A DNA stretch of 64,000 bases, taken from contig JAACJM010000145.1 of the NCBI GenBank assembly GCA_013368315.1, positions 124,001 through 188,000 of the forward strand. Reading direction: 5' to 3'. The notes beneath the pieces were generated by a model, which saw nothing but the letters and a program-made list of their open reading frames with translations, had not been told where the DNA came from and searched no databases. Source of the stretch: Tetrapyrgos nigripes. Its lineage: Eukaryota; Basidiomycota; Agaricomycetes; Agaricales; Campanellaceae. The position numbers and the translations under genes were made by a program. Shown piece by piece: positions 24,180-34,980 of this stretch; positions within the stretch are counted from its first letter, which is position 1, and every line of letters starts with the position of its first letter.

Positions 24180-26354
24180 AATGGTTCAGTCCCTTCATCT
24201 TGTTTCCTTTCTTCCTCCATCAGTATGTCCAGTCTTCGGCCCCTTTCACTCCTCACCATGGTAAGCCCAGAGCAGTTAATAGACAGCTCTACCATGGAAA
24301 CCACAACAGGCCAAATGGTGATGCCTCTCCTGGTGGGGATCAACCTGTCAATGGCCAGCCTGGCATGCCTGACATGGACCAGGGTGGCCCTGGTGAGATG
24401 GTCAAGCCTAACAGCACAGGGTCCTCCCAATCCTCTTCTCACCCTCATCACAGTGAGAGCTGTGCTTCCAATGCAGGTTCTCCCAGGGTGGGTCCCTCTT
24501 TTCCTTGTCAACATCCCATGAGGCATCCAGTCTCTGAACAGAGCCAGTCTGATGACCCCAATGGCATGCCTCAACACTCTAGAGCTGATTCAGCTGCTCA
24601 CAGAGCACCTCATGATGAGTGTCCTCCTCTTGAACATGACCATATCTTGCCTCCTCCAGGAGGTGTTCCTCACACTGTCTCTCCTGATGGTGTGTCTCCT
24701 CCTACTCATGTTTTTCTGATGTTTTTCCTACCATGCCAGATTTCACTCATCTGTCTGATTTCTCCTTCCACAGGGGCAGGTTGGACAGCTGATCTGGTGG
24801 GTTATTATTCCTTCCAAGGAATTTCCATTCCAATATCCTTCTCAGATGCAGGTCCTTTCTTCCCAGATCAACACGATGCTTCGTTGTCCCCTCCAGACTC
24901 TCCCAAACTTCACCATCCACCTTGACATAGTGTCACGCCTGAACCTGGTCTATCCAGAAGCCGCTGCAATCATGACCATGACCCTCGTGGTCAGCATAGA
25001 GACAAAGGCAAAGAATGCGTGGAGCCATATATACCATTCCACCCCTGTTCTCCCAGTGATCACCTTTCCCCTTCACAGCACCATCCTCATAAACACACCT
25101 GCACTGCTCCTCCTCATATCAGCAGGGAAAAGTGGAAGGCTGCTCCAATGTCTCCTGGATATCAATCCCTTCCTGATTCTGACAAGGATGATAATGCAGA
25201 CACACCTCCAAGATGAACCTGGAAACTGTCTAAGGTGAAGAAGTCAAAGGCCAAGGCTTCTAAGAAGAAAAAGTCAAAGAAGGCCAAGGCTGTTGTCAAT
25301 TCCGACTCTGAGTCTGAGTCTTCCTTGGATGAGGCTCCATCAGTGAAGTTGTCCAAGTTGAAGAGAAAGAAACGGTCCTCAAAGAAGAAAGCTCCACAGT
25401 CCAGCTCTGAGTCTGAGGCCTCTTCCTCCTCAGATGAGTCCTCCACTTCATCAACTGCAACTGTGATTGTCGCCCCAAAGAAGAAGCTCTCCACTTCAGT
25501 TTTTCCCACTCCCAAAGTCATCTCAAAGAACCTCCTCAAGTACTGGGAGGCCCACATGCCCATCACTCTGGGTAGCAGTCGTCTAATGTGAAACTTCACT
25601 CCAGTTCTCCTCAAAAGTGAGAGTCACATCACTGCACCCTTGCTTCTTCTTCTCCAGGAAGGCAAGACTGCGGCAAGTGGTTCAGGAGTTACATCTCTGA
25701 GTCCTATGTTTACAAGAGAGGGAAGGAACCTGGGACAGCCACCGCTCTCAGTGTCACAGATGACATTTATCAACTCTTCATGAACATAGCTGTGATGGAG
25801 ATGTTAGAAGACAACTTCCCCACTGCCGTCTACTATACTCAGGAGGTCCTCAAAGCCTGGGAGGCTACTCCAAACTGCTGGACTGTCAGCATTGGCAATT
25901 TCCAGCAGGACGTTTGGGACTGGTATCATCAGAGAATCATTGCCCAGAAGTCACACTTCTCAACTCTGCTTTCTCCCAGAGTCAACTCCTACCTGTTTCC
26001 ATGCAGACCATAGGATCAGCCTCTTCGTCATCTATGTTTCATGCTTCCTTGTCTACTGCCACAGTGTTCCTGTTCCTTTGTATGCTATGTGGATCACAGA
26101 AGCACCATCACAAAGACCATGTCCCAGGGAACAACGACTTCATATCCAAGCAAGGCAAGGCATACAAAGATTCCTCTGGCAGGATTTACTGTATTGCCTA
26201 CAATGGCAACAGATGCTCTATCTCTTCCTGCACCTTCTCTCACACCTGTGCCAGATGTGGATCTGAAAACCACAATTCCCAAACACATCACTCCTCCAGA
26301 ACCACCCATGCGTCCACAGGTGGCAGAAGCAACGGTCCTTCCGGATCTAAGTAA
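24180..26354 (+). pseudogene. Ngaro gag-like ORF1
   Basis: A Ser/Pro/His-rich N-terminal part (24240-24925) is followed by a Lys/Ser-rich charged part (25235-25591, SKKKKSKKAKAVVNSDSESE) and a globular part (25630-25960, LFMNIAVMEMLEDNFPTAVY). It ends in a cysteine-histidine finger (RIYCIAYNGNRC...C.FSHTCARCGSENHNSQTH, about 26165-26290). The parts lie in different frames, with candidate introns and frameshifts between them. This layout is usual for Ngaro/DIRS ORF1 in basidiomycetes. Confidence 0.65.
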
Positions 26355-28090
26355 CCTCTTTCCCATTGTCACCAAACTCTGTACAGATGCTTGGACAGAG
26401 CTTCTCACCACTACTGGTGGTCTTGAGAAGTTCTTGAAGGTTCCAGAAGGTCTTCAAAGCAGTTTCTTGATCAGTGTAGAAAACTACACCCTCTCACACA
26501 CATTCACTCCTCACAATCATTCATCCGCATACACTTTCAAACATATCATAGAAGACAAGTTTAAATCCAACATTGAGCTCAGCCACATCTTCCCTGGTTA
26601 TGATCCATCTCAATTGCAGGCACTCATTGGCCCTTTCCATACTTCCCCAATGGTCGTCATTGAACAAAAGCCCAGTAAATTTCACATAATCATCAATCAT
26701 TCTTATCCTCATACTCCAGCAAACATACTCCACTATCTCCATCCTCATCCTGATACACAGGATTTGCAACTCAAGAACAGACTAGATGAAGACATTCCAC
26801 CCATGGTCATAGACCCCGAGGTCTACTCTGTCAACTCCCTCATAGATTATAGTCGTTTTCAGTGTGCTTGGGGCACCTTCTCACAGTGTTGGTTAATTGT
26901 TGCCAATGCTCCACCAGGCACTCAAGCTGCAGTCTTCAATGTTGACATGGCCTTCCAAAACATACCAATCCATCCTTCTTCCAGATGTTTTGTAGCATTA
27001 CTATTCAATGGTTTGGTCCATATCCTGCTGCATTCTGGTACGTTTTTTTCTTCTCCACAGGTATCCATGCCTGTCTAAGTTGTCCATATCCATGACACTG
27101 ACACTCTTCTTAGGTGTCGAAGCCCTAGTCAAATGGGTAGATGACTTTATCTTTTTCCATACAAATGGTTCATATTCCTATTCTTACAACGAATCCCTTA
27201 TCTGGTCCATCACTGAGAAACTCAGATGGCCCTGGGCCCACTCAAAATTCCTTCTCTACATCAGTTTCCTATGGGATCTTGAGAACAAAACCATTGAGCT
27301 TCCTGAATCCAAGAAGGTCAAGTACTCCAATAAGATTACTACATGGCTCTCAGCAGATTCTCACACCAAAGATGAGACCAAGTCTGTTGTCGGTACTCTA
27401 CAACATGTCACCTTAGTCATTCCTCACAGCAGAGCTTATTTGGCTTCCCTTCACTGCTTCGTAGCTGGCTTCACAGATGACTCATGGCCTTTCCTTCATC
27501 ATAAATACACAAAATCAGTCTGGAATGACCTCACCTGGTGGCTCAAACAACTCCAACTCCCTTTCTTAGGTCTCCACATAGTGAAACCCCCTCCCATTGA
27601 TAACTCCATATCCTTGTTCGTTGATGCCTCCACCTCATGGGGTATCAGACTTGTTCTTAATGGAAGATGGTTAGCATGGCAGTTTAGGCCCAATTGGAGT
27701 GGAAATGGTTGCCACATTGGTTGGGCTGAGATGGTAGCAGTCAAACTCGCGATCTTGACCTTAGTCACCTCTCACATCAAGAACACTCACATTTGGATTC
27801 GGTCAGACAACCAAGGAGTTGTCAGCACCCTCCAAGCTGGTTACTCACGTGGTCAAGCACAGAATGCATCCCTCCACTGCATTGTAGACTGCATGCAACA
27901 ACACGCTATATGGCTTTCAGTGGAATGGGTACCAAGCAAGGATAACATTGCAGATGCCCTGTCCCAGGGTTCCTTTCCATCCAGAGCTATGCTTTATTCT
28001 CATGTACCCAGACTAAATAAATTCTTGAGCCCGTATCTCAACCTATCTGTAGACTTCCATGACTCCCGGCTCATTCTGTCCTCTCCCTAA
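26355..28090 (+). pseudogene. Ngaro reverse transcriptase-RNase H
   Basis: RT motifs include SKFHIIINHSYPH, APPGTQAAVFNVDMAFQNIP and GVEALVKWVDDFIFF with the VDD active site intact. RNase H has LFVDASTSWGIRLVLNGRW, IGWAEMVAVKLAIL, IRSDNQGVVSTLQAGYSRGQ and VEWVPSKDNIADALSQG. The frame changes near 27030-27110, where part of the RT palm between FNGLVH and GVEAL looks degenerate. The coding part after 27110 is open for 325 codons. Confidence 0.88.
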
Positions 28091-28329
28091 CTACACTCAT
28101 AGTTGTCACGTCTTCCTGAATACTGTTTTGTATCATTCACAAAATAAATATATTGTACCTATGATATTCTCAAAACACCTCTGACCTGTAATCGACGTGT
28201 ACAATGAAAATTGGAAGTCCTAATCACATGATGGTTACAAACACCAATATACCAAACTCAATGACTCAAAACCACTCTCTCCCAAACCACTACCACCATC
28301 CATCCCACTATACTCATCTCCAGCCAACC

Positions 28330-31092
28330 ACCCAACCATGCCTCGCTCCTCGTCAGTTCCAGTTAGATCTACAACAGCCAGGAAGACCTTCAAGAGACAC
28401 ATCTCACTCCCTGCATGTTTCACCAATGAACCCATGTTTACTACCTTCCAAACCCTGCCCTGACCACAAATGCTGCAGAAGCCTTAGCAGGAGCCATGAA
28501 ACCCAAAACTCATTGATACGCCATATGTTAATTGGCAGTTAGAAAGCTGGTTCACCACTTCAATTGGTATATAAAGGACTAGAGTGAGTCCCAAACTGCT
28601 AGTTAAAGCGCTAGTGGACTAAGTGTATGTGCCAGTACAATAAAACTAAGTACTTATGAGTAGGATATGCTTATTCTAAGTACTATGGTTGATGTGTACA
28701 GTGCTTCAGTTATAGTAGCAGATCCACCCCATATACTATACAAAGTTTTATAAAGACTTTGTAACCATTCCTACTATAACATGCTTAGTACTGCCAGTGT
28801 GACTCAAGGGAAAGTGAAGCCCCTATTCATGGGCAAGGAACGTGTAGGCTATACAACCCAGACTCTAGTGCTAAACAATCACTGGTTTAGAATGGCGCCA
28901 TAATCAGAGAAATCAGAGGAAAACCCTAGTAACCAACTATGTCCAAACTAGCAGTATAACAACAAAACAGAAGGAATAGTCTTTTGAAAGGCAGTAAGAA
29001 TAGAAAAGTAGGACAAGTATATATGTACAAGTTCCTAGAAAGCTTAGCTTTCACATGGTACTAAAGGGATGGACTAGCGGTGAAGGAATAAAACCCATAG
29101 TTCATTACTGCCAGTATGTGATCTAAGGAATGAGTCATAATAAGAAAGCCCCAAAAGGGTAAAGATATTTCCAAATGCAGCAGTAAGATCAGCAAGATGT
29201 GTGCCTGATGACTGAGGCGTTCTTGTTGGTACAAGTGCGACTACAAAAGATAGGTAGGACCTTATAGAGAGCAGGACTCATCTATAAGAGAACTATACCA
29301 CGAACTGGCAGTATACTAGAAATGAAGTCTATAAACACCAAGTCTATAGTAGCACCAGAAGAACATAAGAGGAAGAATAAGCAGAAGACTACACAAACCC
29401 ATAGCGACTGATTGGCGGTAAAGGAATGTGAGTCATATGAGTGGAACCCAGCATGGATGGTAGAGCTATGTGAGTCAGAATGACTATGGCTGCCAGCCCA
29501 GAAAGGTACTCTTAGTCAAGAGGATGAAGTGAAGGGAACATAGAAAGCCCTATTAGTTTTAAATAATATTCTACATTTCCTAGATACCCTAATTAGAAAG
29601 TACCTACTTAATCTAGTAGTACGGACAAGCATGGACTGGCGATTAGACTAATATTTCTATTTTCTTATGTACCTTTTAGCGGACATTAAAAAGAAATGTA
29701 GAACTGTATAGTAGTAGCTGCAAGTAGTATAAAAGGACTAGGTATTTCTCGTAGTTACTCAAGGCATGTACTTAGAGTATCAGTCATCTCACTAGCACTA
29801 GCTGTAGAGACTGTGAAACATGGACTACACTTCTACCAAATTTACCTCACTCGCATCAAGTATAAACATAGTGTGTGGATCAATAGTGTTGAATCAAATT
29901 TGTTGGTTTTTGTGTGTTACCTTTTTGTGTGTCCTCAGACTTGTGAAACTGGTTATAAGGCATTTGGGCCTACGGATTGTTAATTGAAACTGTTGCTTAT
30001 ATCTTTGTGGACTTGTTATAGTCTTTGTGTGTGTTTAACTTGTGTACATTAGTGCAAGTGAACTGTTGAGTATTCTGACTACTCGGAACACTCGCACTTT
30101 ACTATTTGTATAAAAGTCTTTAAGTTTGTGTTTGTTTTACACTTACACAAAATACACCTATTATTGTCATTGTCAGGAACTGGCAGTCTTGGAATTTGCT
30201 AACTGGGGCAATGACATGGGCTTCCACACTGAAGATCTCCTTCCTGCCAATGAAAACATCCTAGTCGAGTTTGCCACCTCCTTCAAAGGCCAGTTAGCTG
30301 GAGGCACTTTCAAGGCAAAACTCAGCACCATCAAGACCTGGCATCTCTCCCTTGGTTTTCCATGGAAATGTGGCAAGCTTCTCAGGTGCACTCTCACTGG
30401 TATAGAACACCTTGCCTCAGCCTCCTCTCATCGCCCTGAATGTCCTCCCATCACACACGACATGATGAGAAGCCTCCATGTTGCCTTCTCTTGATCTGAC
30501 AAAGGAATCCATAAAGCAGCCAGCACAGGCAGCAAACTGGGTTTCCTGGGCCAACTCCAGTTAGGCAAGTTTCCTCACTTTTAATCATAGGCTCTTCTTA
30601 ACCAGACTGAACCTTCAGGTGAACTATTCCCAAGACATTCTGATCCTCACCTCTTCAAGCCCAAGAAACATCCTTGTGTTCTCCCCCAATCTGTGAACAC
30701 AAATACGGCCCTATAGACCTTTTCCTTCCAAGCACGAAAACTGAAGGCTGCAAGGGCAACAGAGCACACATTACTCCTTTTGAAGGCTCCCTCAACACAA
30801 TCAAAGCCACACATGCCCATGTCAGAGCAAATGCCCTCTCGCAAACCAATCCACTCATGTCCTATAGAGACAACAACAGAAAACTTCATGTTTTGACAAA
30901 ACATGTCTTCCTGTCCATGTGCAACAAGGTCTGGGCTGAGAAGGATACCCTTGTTTCATGGGCCATTCCTTTTGCATTGGAGGCACTACTTTCCTTCTCC
31001 ACAGAGGTGTTGATACGAAAACTGTGAAGATGAGCACTTTCACCAGATACTGGCAAGACATCCACACTGTCGCCTCCATTCACATTGACTGA
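28330..31092 (+). pseudogene. Ngaro tyrosine recombinase, interrupted and inactive
   Basis: The N-terminal end (to about 28540) and the rest (from about 30181) join to read LAVLEFANWGNDMGFHTEDLLPA, then the core-binding domain (LAGGTFKAKLSTIKTWHLSL). Several frame breaks follow. The catalytic end has HSFCIGGTTFLLHRGVDTKT and RYWQDIHTV. In tyrosine recombinases this box is HxxR; here the Arg is Cys (codon TGC, consistent with CGC to TGC). The tyrosine candidate in RYW remains. A 1.64-kb insertion splits the gene. Confidence 0.75.
28540..30180. mobile_element. 1.64-kb non-coding insertion in the Ngaro recombinase gene
   Basis: Removing this segment restores a continuous recombinase reading frame. 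It is flanked by near-identical 8-bp words, ATTGGCAG on the left and ACTGGCAG on the right, which could be a decayed target duplication. No terminal inverted repeats, RT or transposase are visible. A TATATAAAGG box lies near the left end, and short words such as GACTAGCGGT, GATTGGCGGT and GACTGGCGAT recur. The class is unknown. Confidence 0.55.
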
Positions 31093-31411
31093 GCATATGC
31101 CCACCAATGCCTACAACAACAACTCAGCTTCTAACCTCTCTTGTTACCTAACTTCATCACAAATCCACCCCTCCTTCTACCACAGTCAACATCCACACAC
31201 TCCTTAATCACCACCATCCTCATGTAGAATTTCCTTCCCATCCATACAAAAAAAATGATGTATCACAACTTGTGTTGTAAAATTTTATTATCTCTATAAT
31301 GGTATCACAATACCAATTCATTCTGTGCCTTACACTTGACCTGCAGTCTTCAGGTGTCGTTTCTGTCCATCTGTTCATCATATGACATGCTCAGCTAGCT
31401 CAATGCTATGG

Positions 31412-31554
31412 ATAGTCATATATATTTCCCTTCTGGACACAACCAATGCTGAAAAAATATCTGGTCTGATGTCAGGATATTTATTCTGCCCATCTGCCCA
31501 TCATGACAGAATGCTGGACAAGTCCATGACACAAAAACTTAGAACTTGTTCTTG
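31412..31554 (+). repeat. Ngaro repeat B1
   Basis: This copy of about 142 bp reads ATAGTCATATATATTTCCC to AACTTGTTCTTG and directly abuts A2 across the AAA core. Confidence 0.88.
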
Positions 31555-31557
31555 AAA

Positions 31558-31715
31558 GTGCTATTCTATGAGGAACAAAAGAGAATTAGTTTTCAAGAAC
31601 AAAGTTCTTTCCTTGTGACCACATGACAAGGTCGCCTCTTGTCTTTCTCATTCATCATCTCTGCATTAGCATCAGTAATTACTTCTTGTAACTTATCTTA
31701 CACGTATTTTCCTCT
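31558..31715 (+). repeat. Ngaro repeat A2
   Basis: This is a 158-bp internal copy of A1. About 210 bp of unrelated sequence separate it from B2. Confidence 0.88.
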
Positions 31716-31924
31716 CGACCCACCACCATCCCCATCTATCCTCCAACAAAGTGAATTCTCTTTATTTCACACCCTCCACTGCCCCATCTCACGAACCCTC
31801 CTACTGATATGTTCCCATATATATCCACCCACCCGATTATGATTATACAAGAATAGATTTTAACATTCCATTATCCCCCATTTCTGGTCCTCACATCTAT
31901 CCTGCAGTCTGTCGTCCAAGAAGG

Positions 31925-32067
31925 GTAGTCATATATATTTCCCTTCTGGACACAACCAACGCTGAAAAAATATCCGGTCTGATGTCAGGATATTTATTCT
32001 GCCTGTCTGCCCATCATGACAGAATGCTGGACAAGTCCATGACACGAAAACTTAGAACTTGTTCTTG
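31925..32067 (+). repeat. Ngaro repeat B2 (right terminus)
   Basis: This is a second copy of B1, ending AACTTGTTCTTG before AAA and the resumed copia LTR. Confidence 0.88.
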
Positions 32068-32070
32068 AAA

Positions 32071-32146
32071 TAAAATAAGACTTAACAACAGCTGCCGATT
32101 GTAGAGGCATGTGCCACTTCATCAGATAGCACATTTTTCCTCAACA
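32071..32146 (-). repeat. Copia 1 5' LTR, second part
   Basis: It continues the LTR broken at 23982 (TAAAATAAGACTTAAC... to TTCCTCAACA) and matches 9545-9619. On the minus strand it is the LTR start, TGTTGAGGAAA. Confidence 0.88.
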
Positions 32147-32178
32147 ACTTGTTACATGGGGAAATGACAACATAGATT

Positions 32179-32608
32179 TTGTCAAGATTCCTCAGCTCTG
32201 TCATTTCAGACAGTGGTGAACCAGGCAAGAACCAGGTCATCACAGATTTTCTGCCTGCAGCAGCTATTAATGAGATTTTGAACATCCCATTCTCTGTATA
32301 TGGTATCACTGTCACCTTCGAAAAATCTGCTGCCTATGCTGCTCGTGGTGAAGCAGAAGTGCATTGAATTCATCTTTCTTATTCTATTTTTCATATTGAC
32401 TCATACTTCAGCCTGATGGAAAGCTGAAGTATGCTGTGCAAAGAGTGAAACAGTGGGGTCCACTTTCTGATTTGGAAACCTACCTGAATGACCATTACAT
32501 CTGGTACAGGGACACTGTTTTGGCACATATTGGGGATATCAGGACTCGGAACTCTCAGTGGGTTAATGACACTGTCAATCGTAATAAGTTCCAATGTTGG
32601 AACAGCTA
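32179..32608 (+). pseudogene. Unidentified two-exon gene fragment
   Basis: Exon 1 (to 32358, SRFLSSVISDSGEPGKNQVI, ILNIPFSVYGITVTFEKSAA) joins exon 2 (from about 32412, PDGKLKYAVQRVKQWGPLSD, YLNDHYIWYRDTVLAHIGDI) across a credible intron (GTGCAT..TTCAG). The splice restores one frame that ends at a TAA near 32606. The 5' part is cut off where the copia LTR ends at 32146, so this may be the surviving 3' part of a gene destroyed by that insertion. I do not recognise the family. Confidence 0.35.
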
Positions 32609-32611
32609 AGT

Positions 32612-33025
32612 TGGTCTCTGTCATCTGTTTTTGTGCCTGTGCGCCATGTAGAATATCATTGTAGTCTTACATGGCAGTGGTCAATCCATTCAGACAAAGT
32701 TTTTTGGGACATAAATCCAGTGAGTACATATTTTGCTTGCTGCCTCGTTACCCTGCCTGAGAAGCCAAAATTTTATTTCACCAAAAACTTGCCCTAAAAA
32801 TCCGTGCCGTGTTCCAATTGCGGAGTTCAAAAAGATGTCTATACACATAAACTGGGGTAAAGTGCCATCGCTTCGCGTGGCAAGCTATGAGGCCCTCAGA
32901 TCGGGGGAAGAAGCAAGGAGGAAGACAAGGCGCACCCTACGCTGCCTTGGTTATGTGTTTGTCCGAGGAAGCCATGAACGACGTCATGATGGTCTCGACT
33001 CTTGACTGTGATTCCAGATCTATGA
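32612..33025. other. No supported gene
   Basis: Two overlapping plus-strand frames (57-75 codons) around 32840-33010 have no recognisable motif. Nothing else is seen. Confidence 0.35.
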
Positions 33026-33030
33026 TTGAT

Positions 33031-34388
33031 GCATCAGCAAACTCGCAACTGTATGGAAGGTATGGAAAGTATGGAGGGTATGGGGCCCATACCTTTTCAT
33101 ACACATTTCACTGAAATCTCTTCAAAACGCTCCATACACATTTTGTATGGATGTATGGGCAAGTATGAGCGTATGGACAGCGTGAATTAATAATGTGTTG
33201 ACCAGATGCTTTGGCAAACCCTTGCCTTCAAAGCACGTAGCGGTACAGCTGAACTAGTATGCTTGTCGTTGTTGTAATTACTTGGTAATTACTACTACTA
33301 GTACAAGTTATTGCCATCACTGTTCAAGGAGGTCAGTCACGACGCATGATTCAGTAAGTGAATACTCTAGTGTGTAGGGATTAGGAAGTAGACATAATTG
33401 TATTGACTGACCAAAAAAGTCGCATTTCCTGACACAACGTTCATCGACGATGAGCGCTGGAGCGCCTTGCAGCGCCCGCAGTTGGTGGGTGAAGCGAGAC
33501 TTAGCGAGTGCCAAGAGGCGACGTGTTGCAGTCACAAGACAAATTTCAGTCGGAGCTGGAAAATTTTTCTTGATCAAACTGGTGCGGAAATGTTGTGTTT
33601 TCGTGCCCTTTCTTTCCTCAACAACATCAGTGTTCCCTTTCTACCTCTATCCCTTCCGCTATATACTGCACTTTCTGGGGCAGCGTTAAGACCCTTTTTG
33701 GCAAGCATGGATTCCTCTACAGAATGGAATGATTGAGTTTGTCTGTACCATTGTTATGGTGAGTTGTAGCTTCTCGATTCATCCTCACATTTAGCTGACG
33801 TTGCATGTGTCCTTGCAGTACTTCGTCTCCTTCTACCCAAGGTGCGTCTTTCATTCTGATTTCTCTCCAATTCATAACTAATATCCTCTCCTCTCTCAGG
33901 CGCTATATTGTTATCTCAGGTTCCGTGATTATATCTAGGTTCATATCTCTCTACGTTCATATTTTCCAGTACTGAAACATGTTCCTCCATTAGCTTGTGT
34001 CTATATGAGCTGCGTGATTGTGAGAGGCAAGCTTGGCAACAGGGTCCGAGGTTTTAGAGATATCAGGTTGATACATAGTATATGTCGTTTAGAGTGTCCT
34101 AGTCTACGCTGAATACAACGTTTTATCCCTCCTTCACTATAGTATTGATTACTGTCCAACGATGGCAATGCTGACAACGAAGCAACGGAAGTGGTAGCAG
34201 TCCATGGATCAGGTATCGATGTGGTATAAACGTGCATGGAGAGGAGTATGGACATGCATGGAATACCCCCATACACATGTATGGAAGGTGTATGGGATTT
34301 ATGTACCCCCCCCTCTGCTCCATACACGTATAATTTGGTATGGGATGTATGGTCCCATACATCCCATACCCGTTGAGAATTTGCTGAT
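33031..34388. mobile_element. Inverted-repeat element with GTATGG/CCATAC subterminal repeats
   Basis: The left end (CATCAGCAAACTCGCAACTG) and the reverse complement of the right end (CATCAGCAAATTCTCAACGG) are inverted repeats. Inside each, for about 150-180 bp, GTATGG and CCATAC hexamers recur many times (33050-33185 and 34230-34375). Clustered subterminal hexamers of this kind are typical of hAT-type transposase binding sites. No matching 8-bp target duplication is visible. The interior has no recognised transposase; a short intron-rich stretch (33750-33970) is unassigned. Confidence 0.6.
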
Positions 34389-34396
34389 GTGAGCGC

Positions 34397-34593
34397 TTAC
34401 CGAGCCACTGTGGCCATTGATATTTGTAGGCATTTTTGTTGGGACTGAAATTACAAAAATTTCGCATGATTTCTAGGCTGATAAAAGTCAAAGTATTTAA
34501 AATACTTTGACTCTTATCAGCCTAGAAATCGTGCTAAAAATTCATAATTTAAGTCCCAACAAAAATGCCTGCTAATATCAATGGCCGCCCGCA
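34397..34593. mobile_element. 197-bp fold-back (palindromic) element with 8-bp TSD
   Basis: The sequence is a long palindrome centred at about 34500 (GTCAAAGTATTTAAAATACTTTGAC), with arms of about 90 bp reaching to GGCCATTGATATT on both sides. It is flanked by perfect direct 8-bp repeats GTGAGCGC (34389-34396 and 34594-34601). The 8-bp duplication points to a hAT-mobilised miniature element. It inserted next to the right end of the GTATGG element. Confidence 0.8.
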
Positions 34594-34980
34594 GTGAGCG
34601 CCAACGAACAGGGGTGGGAGTTTGAACCCATGGAAAAGTTTTCGAGGTCGACCTAAGCTAACTCAGCCTAAAGGCCTCGTAATCAATCTGTCTAGAAGTC
34701 ATCCTGCATCCACTCTCTTGAACGTCAACAGTAAGTCTTTTCATGCTGTCTTCAAGTGTTGACCTCACGCATTGATAACAATGCATGCAAAAGTGTGTCC
34801 TGCAGCTTCTGCAAGTGCCACAGAGGAATCTGCCTCCCCAGAAAAGTACACCCACAATCCCGGTCAAACTTCCAACACCTTCAGCTCACTTCCTCCATGC
34901 AACACAGAAGATATTTGCAAGTGTGTCCGTATCCTCCATCAAGACTGCCTGGGTACCATTCTCAATTGGAAGGCTCCCTC

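Larger units (their letters stand above)
23983..32067 (+). mobile_element. Ngaro-like tyrosine-recombinase retrotransposon with split direct repeats
   Basis: The 8.1-kb element has the order A1 - gag - RT/RNase H - tyrosine recombinase - B1 - A2 - B2. Split direct repeats of this type, together with RT, RNase H and a tyrosine recombinase instead of a DDE integrase, define the Ngaro group of the DIRS order. The trinucleotide AAA occurs at the left junction (23980-23982), at the B1/A2 junction (31555-31557) and at the right junction (32068-32070). That is what recombination of a circular intermediate predicts, with no ordinary target duplication. It sits inside the 5' LTR of copia 1. All genes are damaged. 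Confidence 0.88.
9264..32146 (-). mobile_element. Ty1/copia retrotransposon 1, split by nested insertions
   Basis: This is a minus-strand copia element with its 3' LTR at 9264-9619 and a 5' LTR interrupted into 23721-23982 and 32071-32146. Gag, protease remnant, GAG-pre-integrase, integrase, RT and RNase H segments appear in copia order on the minus strand, all with stops or frameshifts. Three later elements lie inside it: an inverted-repeat element in the integrase (12302-13528), a gypsy element (15862-23036) in the leader, and an Ngaro-like element (23983-32067) in the 5' LTR. The outer flanks (AGGGG left, ACTTG right) do not form a target duplication, so one end may have been rearranged. 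Confidence 0.85.

Noticed and set aside
33700..33970. Small spliced gene (GTGAGT..TGCAG, GTGCGT..CTCAG) in the GTATGG element
   Set aside because: Splice sites look real, but the product is about 40 residues with no recognisable family, so it is not called.
34601..34640. GTTTGAACCC-like tRNA T-arm after the fold-back element
   Set aside because: No acceptor stem, D-arm or anticodon arm can be drawn with it.
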